A model generated the notes under the pieces. That model saw only the letters and a list, made by a program, of their open reading frames with translations, was not told the origin of the DNA and ran no database searches. This document shows, one piece after another, positions 42,415 through 51,371 of a stretch of DNA of 64,000 nt (position 1 is its first letter; each line of letters opens with the position of its first letter). Made by a program: the position numbers and the translations under genes. This stretch comes from UBA668 sp963720695 (lineage in GTDB: Bacteria > Actinomycetota > Acidimicrobiia > Acidimicrobiales > Ilumatobacteraceae): NCBI GenBank assembly GCA_963720695.1, contig CAVRGG010000001.1:1-64000 (forward strand). Direction: 5' to 3'.

Positions 42415-42789
42415 ATGGCTATCTACACCGCACCCCTGGCGCCGACACATCAGGTCGGCGACACCCGATTCACCTCGCTCGCAACGCCCTCGAAGGGAAC
42501 GACCTCGATGTCGATGTGGACCGTGGAGATCCCTCCGGGGACGCCTCCGACTCCGCACTCGCTGACGGTCGAGGAGACCTTCGTCGTCACGGCAGGAACG
42601 GCCCGACTCCGCCTCGGAGGCATCGACGAGTTGGCCGCGCCCGGCGATGTGATCGTCGTTCCTCCCGAGCAGTCGTTCGAACTCAGCAACGCCTCGGACG
42701 AGCCGTTGCGGATGATCTGCTACCTGCCGCTCGGGGGGCAGGTTCGGCTGCCGGACGGCACCTCGTTCACGCCCCCGTGGGCCGAGTGA
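42415..42789 (+). CDS. Cupin-domain protein
   Basis: 124 residues forming a single small beta-barrel: FTSLATPSKGTTSMSMWTVE, PHSLTVEETFVVTAGTARL (cupin motif 1, His and Glu), LAAPGDVIVVPPEQSFEL (motif 2 region) and MICYLPLGGQVRL. Motif 1 has HSLTVEE rather than the HxHxxxxE of fully metal-binding cupins. It is the first gene of an operon with the MarR gene (6-nt gap), under the 42385-42405 palindrome. It is probably a small-molecule binding or detoxifying enzyme. Confidence 0.85.
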   Translation: MAIYTAPLAPTHQVGDTRFTSLATPSKGTTSMSMWTVEIPPGTPPTPHSLTVEETFVVTAGTARLRLGGIDELAAPGDVIVVPPEQSFELSNASDEPLRMICYLPLGGQVRLPDGTSFTPPWAE

Positions 42790-42795
42790 TCGGTC

Positions 42796-43254
42796 GTGAC
42801 CGACGAACTTCCCCTGGCCCGCCTGTTCGCGATCGCGTTCCGCTCGCTGGTCGACGACCTGCACGTCCAGCTCCGCGAGCGCGGGTGGCTGGACGTGAGG
42901 CCGGCGTTCGGTTTCGTGCTGCTCGCCGTGCGGGATCAGCCCACCACGGCAACGGAATTGGCGACGTTGATGGGCACCACGAAGCAGGCGACGTCGAAGT
43001 TGATCGAAGCCATGATGGGTGCCGGGTACGTCGAGCGCGCCGGGTCCGGCGCCGATGGTCGACAGCGGCCCGTCAGGATCACCCGTCGAGGCTCGGAACT
43101 GTTGGTCACGGTGGAGGAGATCTACCGGGAACTGGAGGCGAGTTGGGCAGCGATCATCGGCCGGCCCGCCGTCGACTCGCTCCGGGTCGACCTGACCCGA
43201 GTGCTGACTCGCGATGGGGAGACCCCACTTCCTGCGGTGCGTCCGCCGGCCTGA
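42796..43254 (+). CDS. MarR-family transcriptional regulator
   Basis: 152 residues from GTG 42796. Winged helix: VRPAFGFVLLAVRDQPTTA, TELATLMGTTKQATSKLIEA, MMGAGYVERAGSGADGRQRP with the wing DGRQRPVRIT. Flanking helices FAIAFRSLVDDLHVQLRER and TVEEIYRELEASWAAII make the dimer interface. It is second in an operon with the cupin protein, probably repressing it through the 21-bp palindrome. It is convergent with the antiporter gene (12-bp gap). Confidence 0.92.
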   Translation: MTDELPLARLFAIAFRSLVDDLHVQLRERGWLDVRPAFGFVLLAVRDQPTTATELATLMGTTKQATSKLIEAMMGAGYVERAGSGADGRQRPVRITRRGSELLVTVEEIYRELEASWAAIIGRPAVDSLRVDLTRVLTRDGETPLPAVRPPA

Positions 43255-43266
43255 CGGCGGCCCACG

Positions 43267-44727
43267 TCATCCGGGGTCGGCGAAGAGCTGGTCGATGTCG
43301 CACTGCTGGTGTGGCTCGGCGACGATGAGGAGTTCGTCGTGACCGTTGAGCACCGTGCTGCCCTGCGGCATGAACGACTGCGGGCCGCGGCGAACGAGCA
43401 CGACCAACGCGCCGCGCGGGAGGCCGAGATCGACCAGTTGACGCCCGGCCGCTGCGGAGGTGGGTGAGACCGTCAGCTCGTGCAGGTGCGGTCCCTCGTC
43501 GCCGGTGATGACCGAGTCGAACGACACGCGACGGGGACCGTTCGGGTCGTCGTCGGTCAGGCGCAGACGCCGGGCGGCCGCGGCGATCGTGGTGCCCTGC
43601 ACGAGCACCGACGTGAGCACGACGAAGAAGACGACGTTGAACAGCCGCTCGGCGCCGGGCACACCCGCGGCGACGGGGAACGTGGCGAGGATGATCGGCG
43701 TCGCGCCGCGGAGACCGACCCACGAGATGAAGCCGATCTCGCGGACCGGAGTCCGGAAGGGCAACAGGGTGATCAGCACGGCGATCGGTCGCGCCACGAA
43801 CATCAGCACCGCCGCGACGAGCATCGCCGGAAGCGCGACACCGGGAAGGTCGCTGGGGAACACGAGTAGGCCGAGGAGCACGAACATCGCGATCTGCATC
43901 AACCAGGCGATCGCGTCGTGGAACCTGACGAGGCTCCGCTTGTGCACGAAGTCCCGGTTCGCCATCGTCACCCCGGCCACGTACAGCGCCAGGAAGCCGC
44001 TGCCTCCCACGAGGGTGACGCCTTCGAGGGCCAACAACACGAAGGCGAACGTGAGCACCGGGTACATGCCGTCGACGTCGAGATGGAGTCGGTTGACGCC
44101 CCACACGGCCACACGGGCGAGCGCGTATCCGAGGATCGCCCCCACCGACATCTGGATGACGAAGGACGCCAGGATCCATCCGATGTCGGTGTGATCGTGC
44201 GTGATGATCTCGATCGCGGCGATGGTGATGAACACCGCCGCCGGGTCGTTGCTGCCGGACTCGAGTTCGAGGGTCGAACCAACCCTGGGTCGGATCGAGA
44301 CTCCGCGTGAGCCGAGGATCGAGAACACCGCTGCCGCGTCCGTCGACGCGATCACCGCGCCGAGGAGCAGACCCTCCTCGATGGGGAGTCGTAGCACCAG
44401 GGTCGCGATCGCTCCGAGCAGCGACGCCGTGACGATGACCCCGATACTGGCCAGCGCGACGCCCCGACCGAGGACCGGCCGAATGTCGCTGAAGCGGGTG
44501 GCGAGCCCGCCGCTGAAGAGGATGAAGCCGAGGGCCACGATGCCGAACGAGCGGGCGAGGCGGAAGTCGTCGAACTCGATCCCCCCGATGCCATCGGAGC
44601 CGGCGACCATCCCGACCCCGAGGAAGAGCAGCAGACTGGGGATCCCGAACCGTGCCATCGATCTGCTGGCGAGGACGCCGGCGAAGAGCAACAGCGCGGC
44701 TGCCAGGACGAAGGGTTGCGGCTCCAT
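43267..44727 (-). CDS. K+/H+ or Na+/H+ antiporter, NhaP2/CvrA type with TrkA-C domain
   Basis: 486 residues. About twelve membrane helices carry the CPA1 pattern: LLLGVIASTDAAAVFSIL-like LLGAVIASTDAAAVFSIL, TLELESGSNDPAAVFITIAA (the ND acid pair of the ion site) and EIGFISWVGLRGATPIILAT (WxGLRGA). The C-terminal cytosolic TrkA-C-like domain (LHELTVSPTSAAAGRQLVDL, RGALVVLVRRGPQSFMPQ) reads NhaP2 as closest. It exports cations in exchange for protons and is gated by nucleotides or ions through the TrkA-C domain. It is a single gene with its own start, downstream of the hairpin at 44741. Confidence 0.92.
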   Translation of the reverse strand: MEPQPFVLAAALLLFAGVLASRSMARFGIPSLLLFLGVGMVAGSDGIGGIEFDDFRLARSFGIVALGFILFSGGLATRFSDIRPVLGRGVALASIGVIVTASLLGAIATLVLRLPIEEGLLLGAVIASTDAAAVFSILGSRGVSIRPRVGSTLELESGSNDPAAVFITIAAIEIITHDHTDIGWILASFVIQMSVGAILGYALARVAVWGVNRLHLDVDGMYPVLTFAFVLLALEGVTLVGGSGFLALYVAGVTMANRDFVHKRSLVRFHDAIAWLMQIAMFVLLGLLVFPSDLPGVALPAMLVAAVLMFVARPIAVLITLLPFRTPVREIGFISWVGLRGATPIILATFPVAAGVPGAERLFNVVFFVVLTSVLVQGTTIAAAARRLRLTDDDPNGPRRVSFDSVITGDEGPHLHELTVSPTSAAAGRQLVDLGLPRGALVVLVRRGPQSFMPQGSTVLNGHDELLIVAEPHQQCDIDQLFADPG

Positions 44728-44740
44728 CCCACATTCTCGC

Positions 44741-44774
44741 CGACCCGGACGCGAGTTGACTCGCGTCCGGGTCG
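44741..44774. terminator. Perfect 16-bp stem-loop, likely terminator of the cupin gene
   Basis: cgacccggacgcgagt / actcgcgtccgggtcg with only two unpaired bases (tg), in the gap between the cupin stop (44789) and the antiporter start (44727). There is no U-tract, as often in high-GC actinobacteria. Confidence 0.6.
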
Positions 44775-44788
44775 ACCGGTGATGTTGC

Positions 44789-45241
44789 TCAGATGCCGAC
44801 GAAGGTGACGTCGTTGCGACCGGCGACCTCGACGATCAAGGCGATGGTCTCGGCGTCGGGTTCCCCGGGAGGGATCGTGTCGTCCAGGTCCTGGAAGAGC
44901 CGTCCGGTTCCGGGCGTCTGGCTGAACGCGAGGAACTTCACCATCGGGCTGGTGGCAGCGATGGAGTGGATGGCGTTCGGCGGGACGGTGATGGTGCCGC
45001 CGACCTCGAGGGAGACGGTTCGACCGCCGACCTGGACGTCCATGGAGCCGTCGAGGATGTAGTACGCCTCGGCCCACGGGTGCCGGTGAGGTGGCACCCC
45101 CGGCCCCTGCGCCGCTTCGACCTCGAACAACTCGTACTGATCGTCGGTGTCGCTCGCGCTCACCTTCACGGTGGCGAAGCTGTCCACGGTGTTGAGGCGG
45201 GTTCCCTGCCCCTTCGACGTGGTGATGACTCTGTGTGACAT
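44789..45241 (-). CDS. Cupin-domain protein
   Basis: 150 residues from ATG 45241, chosen for the aaagga site upstream; a longer frame to 45310 would overlap the divergent promoter. Cupin motif 1 is complete: GVPPHRHPWAEAYYILDGSM (HxHxxxxE), and motif 2 is SLEVGGTITVPPNAIHSIAA with its His. It is a metal-dependent beta-barrel, probably a dioxygenase or small-molecule binding protein. It is divergent from the LuxR-type regulator at 45355 (113-bp gap), which is a plausible controller. Confidence 0.9.
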   Translation of the reverse strand: MSHRVITTSKGQGTRLNTVDSFATVKVSASDTDDQYELFEVEAAQGPGVPPHRHPWAEAYYILDGSMDVQVGGRTVSLEVGGTITVPPNAIHSIAATSPMVKFLAFSQTPGTGRLFQDLDDTIPPGEPDAETIALIVEVAGRNDVTFVGI

Positions 45242-45354
45242 TTCATGGTTCCTTTGTTCTTGGGATGAGCCGATCGTGCGCCATGGGGAGCTCGTTGCCC
45301 ATCCCAACAACCTGGGATCGTCGCGGGCGATGCGACGTTGCAGAATGTGAGTTC

Positions 45355-46407
45355 ATGTGGAACGTCCGTCGTGCCGACGCCGCTCGCCTGCAACTCGCCC
45401 GGCTTGCCACGAGCGCGCTCGACGTCGAGGATGTGCAGGCCTCGGCCATCGAGATCGTCCGTCGCGTCGTGCCCTTCGACGCGGCCTGTTGGGCGACGGT
45501 CGACCCCGACACGATGATGTTCACCGGATCGATGACGCTCGAGTTCGAGCCCGGCCCGGCGCTGGAGCAGCGATTCGCCGAGATCGAATCGAGCGGCGCT
45601 GATCCGAACAGCTTTCGCCACCTGGCCGCCCAACCGCGATCCATCGCCCGCCTCTCGGATGCCGGCCCCGCGGCGATGGAGGCCAGCGAACGGCTGAAGG
45701 ACATCTGGGGTCCGCTCGGCCTGCGGCACGAGGTCCGCGCGGTGTTCTCGGTGGCCAATCGGTGTTGGGCCGTCGGAGGCATGCTGCGCAACGGCGACAG
45801 CGCCGACTTCAGCGTCGAGGAGGTCGACTTCCTGTCTGCCGTGAGCCCGACCATCGCGACAGCGACTCGATCAGCGCTGCTGCGGCGGCCCCAACCGACC
45901 ACGAGCGATCTGCAGGGTCCCGCGGTGCTCATCCTCGACCCGTTCGGAGCGGCGCGTTCGGTCACCCCCGCTGCGCAGGACCTGCTCGACCAGAGCGTGC
46001 AGCTCGGATCGCGCACCGGTCGTTTCGCGTTGACCTCCCTGGTCGCCGCAGTGCAGCACGGCACCGCGTCGGCCCGGGCGCGGCTGCACGACGATCGCTT
46101 CGGATGGCTCGTGCTGCTCGCCTCACCCTTGTCGGGAGCGGATCACAAGGGCGACGTCGTGGTCACCATCGCCCCTGCGGCGACCCGCGATCTCACAGCG
46201 CTCCTGCTGGACGCGCACGGATTGAGTGCTCGCGAGCGGGAGGTGGTGCACGCCGTCCACGCCGGTCTGTCCACCACAGAGATCGCTCGAGCGCTGTTCA
46301 TCTCGACGAACACGGTGCAGGATCATCTCAAGTCGGTGTTCGACAAGATGGGTGTGCGGAGCCGCCGCGAACTGACTGCGTACGTCAACGGCACGCAGAT
46401 CGTCTGA
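45355..46407 (+). CDS. LuxR-family regulator with GAF-like sensor domain
   Basis: 350 residues from ATG 45355. N-terminal GAF-like domain (ALDVEDVQASAIEIVRRVVP, DAACWATVDPDTMMFTGSM, RAVFSVANRCWAVGGMLRNG), a middle PAS-like segment (LILDPFGAARSVTPAAQDLL), and a C-terminal LuxR HTH (GLSAREREVVHAVHAGLSTT, EIARALFISTNTVQDHLKSV). Proteins of this type sense small ligands and switch stress genes. It is divergent from the cupin gene and tail-to-tail with the aldo/keto reductase (1-bp gap). Confidence 0.9.
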   Translation: MWNVRRADAARLQLARLATSALDVEDVQASAIEIVRRVVPFDAACWATVDPDTMMFTGSMTLEFEPGPALEQRFAEIESSGADPNSFRHLAAQPRSIARLSDAGPAAMEASERLKDIWGPLGLRHEVRAVFSVANRCWAVGGMLRNGDSADFSVEEVDFLSAVSPTIATATRSALLRRPQPTTSDLQGPAVLILDPFGAARSVTPAAQDLLDQSVQLGSRTGRFALTSLVAAVQHGTASARARLHDDRFGWLVLLASPLSGADHKGDVVVTIAPAATRDLTALLLDAHGLSAREREVVHAVHAGLSTTEIARALFISTNTVQDHLKSVFDKMGVRSRRELTAYVNGTQIV

Positions 46408-46408
46408 G

Positions 46409-47386
46409 TCAGGCGAAGCCGGCGACCCCGTGCGGTGTGTACGGCTCCTCCAACCGAGCGATCTCCTCGGGCGACAGGTGGACGTCGAGCGCCGCGACCG
46501 CATCGGTGATGTGATGCGGCTTGGTCGCTCCGACGATCGGCGCGGTCACGAACGACTTCGACAACGACCACGCCAGTGCGATCTGGGCCCTGGGGAGCGC
46601 CCGCTCGGCGGCGATCTCGGCGACGCGCTCGACGATGACGCGATCGCTGGCGGACGTGTCGTACAGCGTCTTGCCGAACTCGTCGGTCTCTGATCGATCA
46701 GTCGTGGCATCCCACTCACGCGTGAGCTTGCCGCGCGCCAACGGGCTCCATGGGATGACGCCGACGCCCTGATCGACGCAGAGCGGCATCATCTCGCGCT
46801 CCTCCTCCCGGTTGAGGAGGTTGTAGTGGTTCTGCATGCTCACGAACTTCGTCCACCCGTGACGCTCGGCGGTGTACTGCGCCTTGCTGAACTGCCACGC
46901 GTACATCGACGAGGCGCCGATGTAGCGGGCCTTGCCCGACTTGACCACGTCGTGCAGCGCTTCCATCGTCTCCTCGATCGGGGTACGGCGATCGAAGCGA
47001 TGGATCTGATAGAGGTCGACGTAGTCCGTGCCCAGCCGGCGAAGACTTGCGTCGATCTCGGTCATGATCGCCTTGCGCGACAGCCCGGCGCTGTTGGGAC
47101 CCTTGCGCATCGGCCCGTGGACCTTGGTGGCGATCACCACCTCGTCCCGGTTGGCGAACTCCGCGAGTGCCCGGCCCACGATCTCCTCGCTCGTACCCGC
47201 CGAGTAGACGTTCGCGGTGTCGAAGAAGTTGATGCCCGCGTCGAGCGCTGCGCGGATGAACGGACGGCTCGTCGCCTCGTCGAGCGTCCAGGAATGGTTA
47301 CCGGCGGACGAATCGCCGAAGCTCATGCACCCGAGGCAGATCCTGGAGACGTCGAGGCCGGTGTGGCCGAGCTTGGTGTACTGCAT
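46409..47386 (-). CDS. Aldo/keto reductase
   Basis: 325 residues from ATG 47386 (QYTKLGHTGLDVSRICLGCM). Catalytic tetrad by motif: GINFFDTANVYSAGTSEE (Asp and Tyr), EVVIATKVHG (Lys) and VDLYQIHRFDRRTP (His). Cofactor site: SPLARGKL and the late PIVGATKPHHITDAVAAL. It reduces aldehydes or ketones with NADPH; it resembles the AKR13/YakC-type branch. The extended upstream frame to 47629 has no protein character. Confidence 0.93.
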   Translation of the reverse strand: MQYTKLGHTGLDVSRICLGCMSFGDSSAGNHSWTLDEATSRPFIRAALDAGINFFDTANVYSAGTSEEIVGRALAEFANRDEVVIATKVHGPMRKGPNSAGLSRKAIMTEIDASLRRLGTDYVDLYQIHRFDRRTPIEETMEALHDVVKSGKARYIGASSMYAWQFSKAQYTAERHGWTKFVSMQNHYNLLNREEEREMMPLCVDQGVGVIPWSPLARGKLTREWDATTDRSETDEFGKTLYDTSASDRVIVERVAEIAAERALPRAQIALAWSLSKSFVTAPIVGATKPHHITDAVAALDVHLSPEEIARLEEPYTPHGVAGFA

Positions 47387-47462
47387 GACGTCGACCCTAG
47401 AACCTGTGCCGCCACGGCGCTGCAGGTCGGTGCGCGGGCGGATTCTTGCGTAGTGTGACCTG

Positions 47463-49652
47463 GTGCGATGGCTGCAAGCCGCTGATCCCGCTGCACTGCG
47501 GCGAATGCACGGTCTTCGCACCGTGTGCGCTGCGCTGTGCACCTGGTTCACGTTGCGGTGGCTCGTCGCGGCACTCGCCGACCATGCCATGCCGCCGGTC
47601 GTCCTGTACGGCACCGCGATGTGCTGCATCGCGGCACTCGTGATCGCCGATTCGGCCCGCCGCGATCGCCAGCAGCACCATGCTGTGGGGCATCGTCGTG
47701 CTGTCGTCGGCGACGTTCTTCGTCGGCACGCTCGCCGCCCACTCGGTCATCTCCCACCTCGTGCTGCTCGTGCTGATCGGCTGCTCGTTCGTGTGCCGAC
47801 GGTGGGGATTGCGTACCGGTGAACTGGCGTTGCTGGCCGCCATGGGGTGGTACTTCGGCGGCAACTTCGGTGCGACGACGGATCGCTGGGGCTGGTACCT
47901 CGCTGCGGTGGCGGTCGGCGTCGGATGGCTCGGAGCGTGGCAGTTCGTGCTGCTCCCGTATCGACCGGTCCGCTCGCTCGAACGAGCGGTGGCGGACTTC
48001 GGCCGACGAGCCGGAGAGCTCATCGTCGACGCCGAGGCGGTGTTGCGACGGACTCATTCGGGTGACTCCGGTGCCCCTGCCGTCCACCTCCGGCGCGACC
48101 TGCGCCGAGTCGCGCTCAGCCGCACGGTCATCGAGAGCCAGTTTCCCGGCGTGCTCGCACCGGGGGAGTGGACCGCGGCGGACATCGACCTGTTACGGCT
48201 GGCGTTGTTCGACGTCGAGAGCGGTCTGTCTCGCCTCGTCAGGGCCCTCGAGGGTGCCGGATTCGCGGGCGCCCCCGACGACGTGGCGGAGGTCTCGTCG
48301 CGGATGCTGCAGGCCCTGGGGACATGGATGACGGACCGCGATCCCGTCGCTGCCGCGGCGTTCCGCACCGAGGTCGAGTGGTTGCGCACTCGCGCCGGGG
48401 AGATGCTCGCGAGCGCGGCGGCGAACCCTGGCCGACCGGCGCCCGCGTGGGCCGTGGCCGCGGTGAGGGTCACTCGGGCGTGCGTGCGGGTCGGCGATGC
48501 CATCGAGCGGGTGCGCAGTCTTCGCGACGAAGCCCGCGCCGAGAGGACTCCGTCGGCCCCGGCTCCGGCTCCGGACCGCGATGCCGGTGGTGGTGTCCAC
48601 GCGGCCGCCGTTCCTCGCTCACCCCACGACCGCCCTCGGTGTGCAGGCCGTGCTCGCCACCGCGCATCGCGATGGCCGTCGCCGCAGCGCTCGACCTCCG
48701 CCACCCGAGCTGGGTGTTCTGGTCGGCGTTCGTGGTCATCGCAGGATCGGCGGGCGAGTCGTTGCGGCGCGTCGCCTACCGCGTGTTCGGCACGGTGGCA
48801 GGCACCACCGCGGGTGTGCTGGCGATCGTCGCGACGCCGGACAGCGTCTCGGTGTCGGTGGTGCTGACCGTCGTCGCCGTCTTCCTCGCGATCTTCTTCG
48901 CCCCCACGTCGTACTCGGCCATGGTGTTCTGGTTGAGCTTCGCCGTCGTCGTCGTGTTCGCCCACCTGGGCGCGAAGGCCAGCGACCTGCTCGTGCAGCG
49001 CCCGGCCACGGCCGCCCTCGGCGCGGCGATCGCCGCGGTCGTCGCGCTCGTGATCATCCCGGTGAGGGTCACCGGCCGTTATCGCCAACAGCTGGCGCGC
49101 ATGCTCGACCTGACCGCGCCCGCGGTCGACGCGTGGGTGGAGGTGGCGGCGGGTCGGGCCGATCGCGGTCCCGCCGACCGTGCCACGACGGCGGTGCAGG
49201 AGGCCTACGAAGTGGTGCAGCGCCTGCTGCCCAGTGTCGCTTTCGAGAGCAATCCGCTGGTCCAGTCGCGCAGCTCCCTGACCGGTCAGGCCACGCTCCT
49301 CGCCGCCGTCTCGGCCGCGCTCGATCACCTCGCCGAGGTCGCACTCGACGAGGCGGAGCATCCCGCCGACACGGCTCGCCCGCTCGCTCAGGAGGTCAGC
49401 ACGAGGATCCGCGACGCCCTGACAGCCACCGCGTCGGTGCTACGCGGCGGCACCGCCACGGTGACGTCGTCGCTGGCCGACCTTGCTCACGAGGCAGAGC
49501 CCCGCCCGGTCGACGCCCCGGCCGGTCGGGCAACGCTGCTGATGGCGCTGGTCGACCTCCAAGGCGCTGTGGTGGAGCTGGCCGGCGCGTCGGGTGTACC
49601 GGTCGATCATCCCCGCAGGGAGCGCCACGTGGGACACCCCGAACATGCATGA
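47463..49652 (+). pseudogene. FUSC-type (aromatic acid exporter-like) membrane protein, three frameshifts
   Basis: The joined product is about 730 residues from GTG 47463. First membrane block: TVCAALCTWFTLRWLVAALA and YGTAMCCIAALVIA, then after a switch near 47670 TMLWGIVVLSSATFFVGTLA. A long soluble middle follows (RPVRSLERAVADFGRRAGEL). A second switch near 48590 gives PFLAHPTTALGVQAVLAT and a third near 48660 gives IAMAVAAALDLRHPSWVFWS, VAGTTAGVLAIVATPDS and the soluble C-terminus. The two membrane blocks with soluble domains are typical of FUSC/DUF2955-like efflux proteins. All three switches go the same way (+1). Confidence 0.75.
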
Positions 49653-49750
49653 ATGTCCATCGGGCTCGACGCATGGCTCCTCTCAACGGCTGAGCAACCC
49701 GACTGCGTTGGCCAGGATGTGCACTCCCAGCGACACCGGCATCTTGACCG

Positions 49751-50134
49751 TCAGAGTCCGAGCAGCTTCGCCTTCATCGCCGTGAATTCGGCGTCGCTGA
49801 GCAGACCCTGCTCCTTCATCGCGACCAGCTTCTGGAGCTCGGCCATCGGATCGGCTGCCGCCGGTGCAGCAGGTGCTGCCGCAGGGGCCGGCGCGGCCTG
49901 TGCCGCCGCCAACTGCTGAGCCACCGCAGCGTCGATGGCGGCCTGCTGCGCTTCTGCCGCTTCCCTGGCTCGCGACTGCTCCAGCTCGGCCTGCATCGCA
50001 GCCACCTGTTGCTGCTGCTGGGCCGCAGCCTGCTGCTTGCTGGCCGAGTGGCCGACGACCGCCGAGGCGGTGCCGGCGACCACGGCGGTGCGGGCCATCG
50101 TGCCCATGAGACCGGGACGTCCACGTCGACGCAT
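49751..50134 (-). CDS. SHOCT-domain protein
   Basis: 127 residues. It starts with a basic RRRGRPGLMGTMARTAVVAG and a short hydrophobic Gly/Ala stretch, then a Gln/Ala-rich coiled region (KQQAAAQQQQQVAAMQAELE) and an Ala/Pro linker, and ends in the SHOCT motif (MAELQKLVAMKEQGLLSDAE, then FTAMKAKLLG). SHOCT domains are small C-terminal oligomerisation motifs of unknown function. It lies 2 nt downstream of the DUF6325 gene; this pair recurs in actinobacteria. Confidence 0.85.
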   Translation of the reverse strand: MRRRGRPGLMGTMARTAVVAGTASAVVGHSASKQQAAAQQQQQVAAMQAELEQSRAREAAEAQQAAIDAAVAQQLAAAQAAPAPAAAPAAPAAADPMAELQKLVAMKEQGLLSDAEFTAMKAKLLGL

Positions 50135-50136
50135 GA

Positions 50137-50586
50137 TCAGTTCGCTCCTTCGTTTGATTCGAGTGCGGCCACTTCGGCCAGGACCTCGTCGACGACATCG
50201 GCGGGGATGTGCAGGTCGGCGATCAGGACGCCACCCGAGGCGAGGACCGCCTCACGCACGTCCCGCATCCAGGTGTGCTCGAAGACGATCGCAAGTGCCG
50301 ACGACCCTGGGGTCAACGCCTCCGCGAGCTCTTCGATGTCCTCGTCGGACAACAGGTCCAGGTGGGCGCCCATCACGTTGCTCAATGCCGCGGCATCGGC
50401 GTCGTCGGTCATCTCCTGCAACTCGACGAAGTCGACGCTGCCGTCGTCGCCCTTGTACATGAACAGCGCGTCGACGATGCTGACGACGCCCTTGTCGACC
50501 AGGTCCAGGATCCGCGGGCGGATGTCGCCCGTGAATCGGCTCCCTGGGAATCCGAGTACGACCATTTCAATTGGTCCGAGCGTCAC
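50137..50586 (-). CDS. DUF6325 family protein
   Basis: 149 residues from GTG 50586, preceded by aaggaag. It reads GPIEMVVLGFPGSRFTGDI, LVDKGVVSIVDALFMYKGDD, GSVDFVELQEMTDDADAA, LAEALTPGSSALAIVFEHTW. The phrases fit the DUF6325 (formerly DUF1269-like) family of soluble proteins linked to membrane SHOCT partners. Function unknown. The first gene of a two-gene unit with the SHOCT protein. Confidence 0.85.
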   Translation of the reverse strand: MTLGPIEMVVLGFPGSRFTGDIRPRILDLVDKGVVSIVDALFMYKGDDGSVDFVELQEMTDDADAAALSNVMGAHLDLLSDEDIEELAEALTPGSSALAIVFEHTWMRDVREAVLASGGVLIADLHIPADVVDEVLAEVAALESNEGAN

Positions 50587-50685
50587 GTCGGCCTTCCTTC
50601 CGTAGCTGATCTGTCCATCATCGGCGATCCGCACCGGGACCGGCCTCACACCATGTGGGTGATTGGGAACGTATCATCGCGCTCC

Positions 50686-51360
50686 GTGTGGAGCGCACTC
50701 GTCCCCCTGATCCTCGGCAGCGCGTTCGTGCCGATCCAGATCATCATCACGATCCTCCTGCTGCGATCCAAGGCCGGAAAGCGGGCGGCGCTGGCGTGGA
50801 TCGCCGGCCTGACGACGGTGCGGCTCCTCCAGGGCGTGATCTTCGGTCTGATCCTGTCCTCGGGCTCCTCGACCCCGGACGACGCCGCCGGCGGGACGTC
50901 GAAGCTGGTCGCCGGCTTCCTGCTCGTCGTCGCCCTGCTGCTGCTGGTCACCGGCGTCAAGCAACTCACCAGTGAGGTCGATCCGGATGCACCACCGCCG
51001 AAATGGCTGACCGCCACGGCGACGATGGGACCCGGCAAGGCGTTCCTGCTCGGCGCAGGGCTGCTGACCATCGGCGCCAAGTTCTGGGTGTTCACGCTGT
51101 CGGCGATCGGCGCCATCGGCGACGCCGACCTCGGCCGATCCAGTTCTGTCGTGACGTTCCTGGTGTTCGTGCTCCTGGCCGAGAGCATTCACATCCTCAT
51201 CGTCGCCGCGGCCACCGTGGCCCCCGGTGCGTCGGAGGCGCTGCTCACGTCCGCTTCTGAATGGCTCACCAAGCACAACCGGACGATCGTCATCGTGCTC
51301 AGCTTCGTGTTCGGGACCTGGTTCCTGCTGAAAGCGCTGAGCGGCCTCGGTGTGATCTGA
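50686..51360 (+). CDS. GAP/Sap-family polytopic membrane protein
   Basis: 224 residues from GTG 50686; ATG 50653 is an alternative. Six helices, including LVPLILGSAFVPIQIIITI, LVAGFLLVVALLLLVTGVK, VTFLVFVLLAESIHILIVAA and IVIVLSFVFGTWFLLKALSG, with the family loop ATMGPGKAFLLGAGLLTIGA. GAP/Sap proteins in mycobacteria assist export of glycopeptidolipids or sulfolipids; a similar lipid-related role is possible here, by family only. The start lies 99 nt from the divergent DUF6325 start. Confidence 0.85.
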   Translation: MWSALVPLILGSAFVPIQIIITILLLRSKAGKRAALAWIAGLTTVRLLQGVIFGLILSSGSSTPDDAAGGTSKLVAGFLLVVALLLLVTGVKQLTSEVDPDAPPPKWLTATATMGPGKAFLLGAGLLTIGAKFWVFTLSAIGAIGDADLGRSSSVVTFLVFVLLAESIHILIVAAATVAPGASEALLTSASEWLTKHNRTIVIVLSFVFGTWFLLKALSGLGVI

Positions 51361-51371
51361 GGAGTCGCCGG

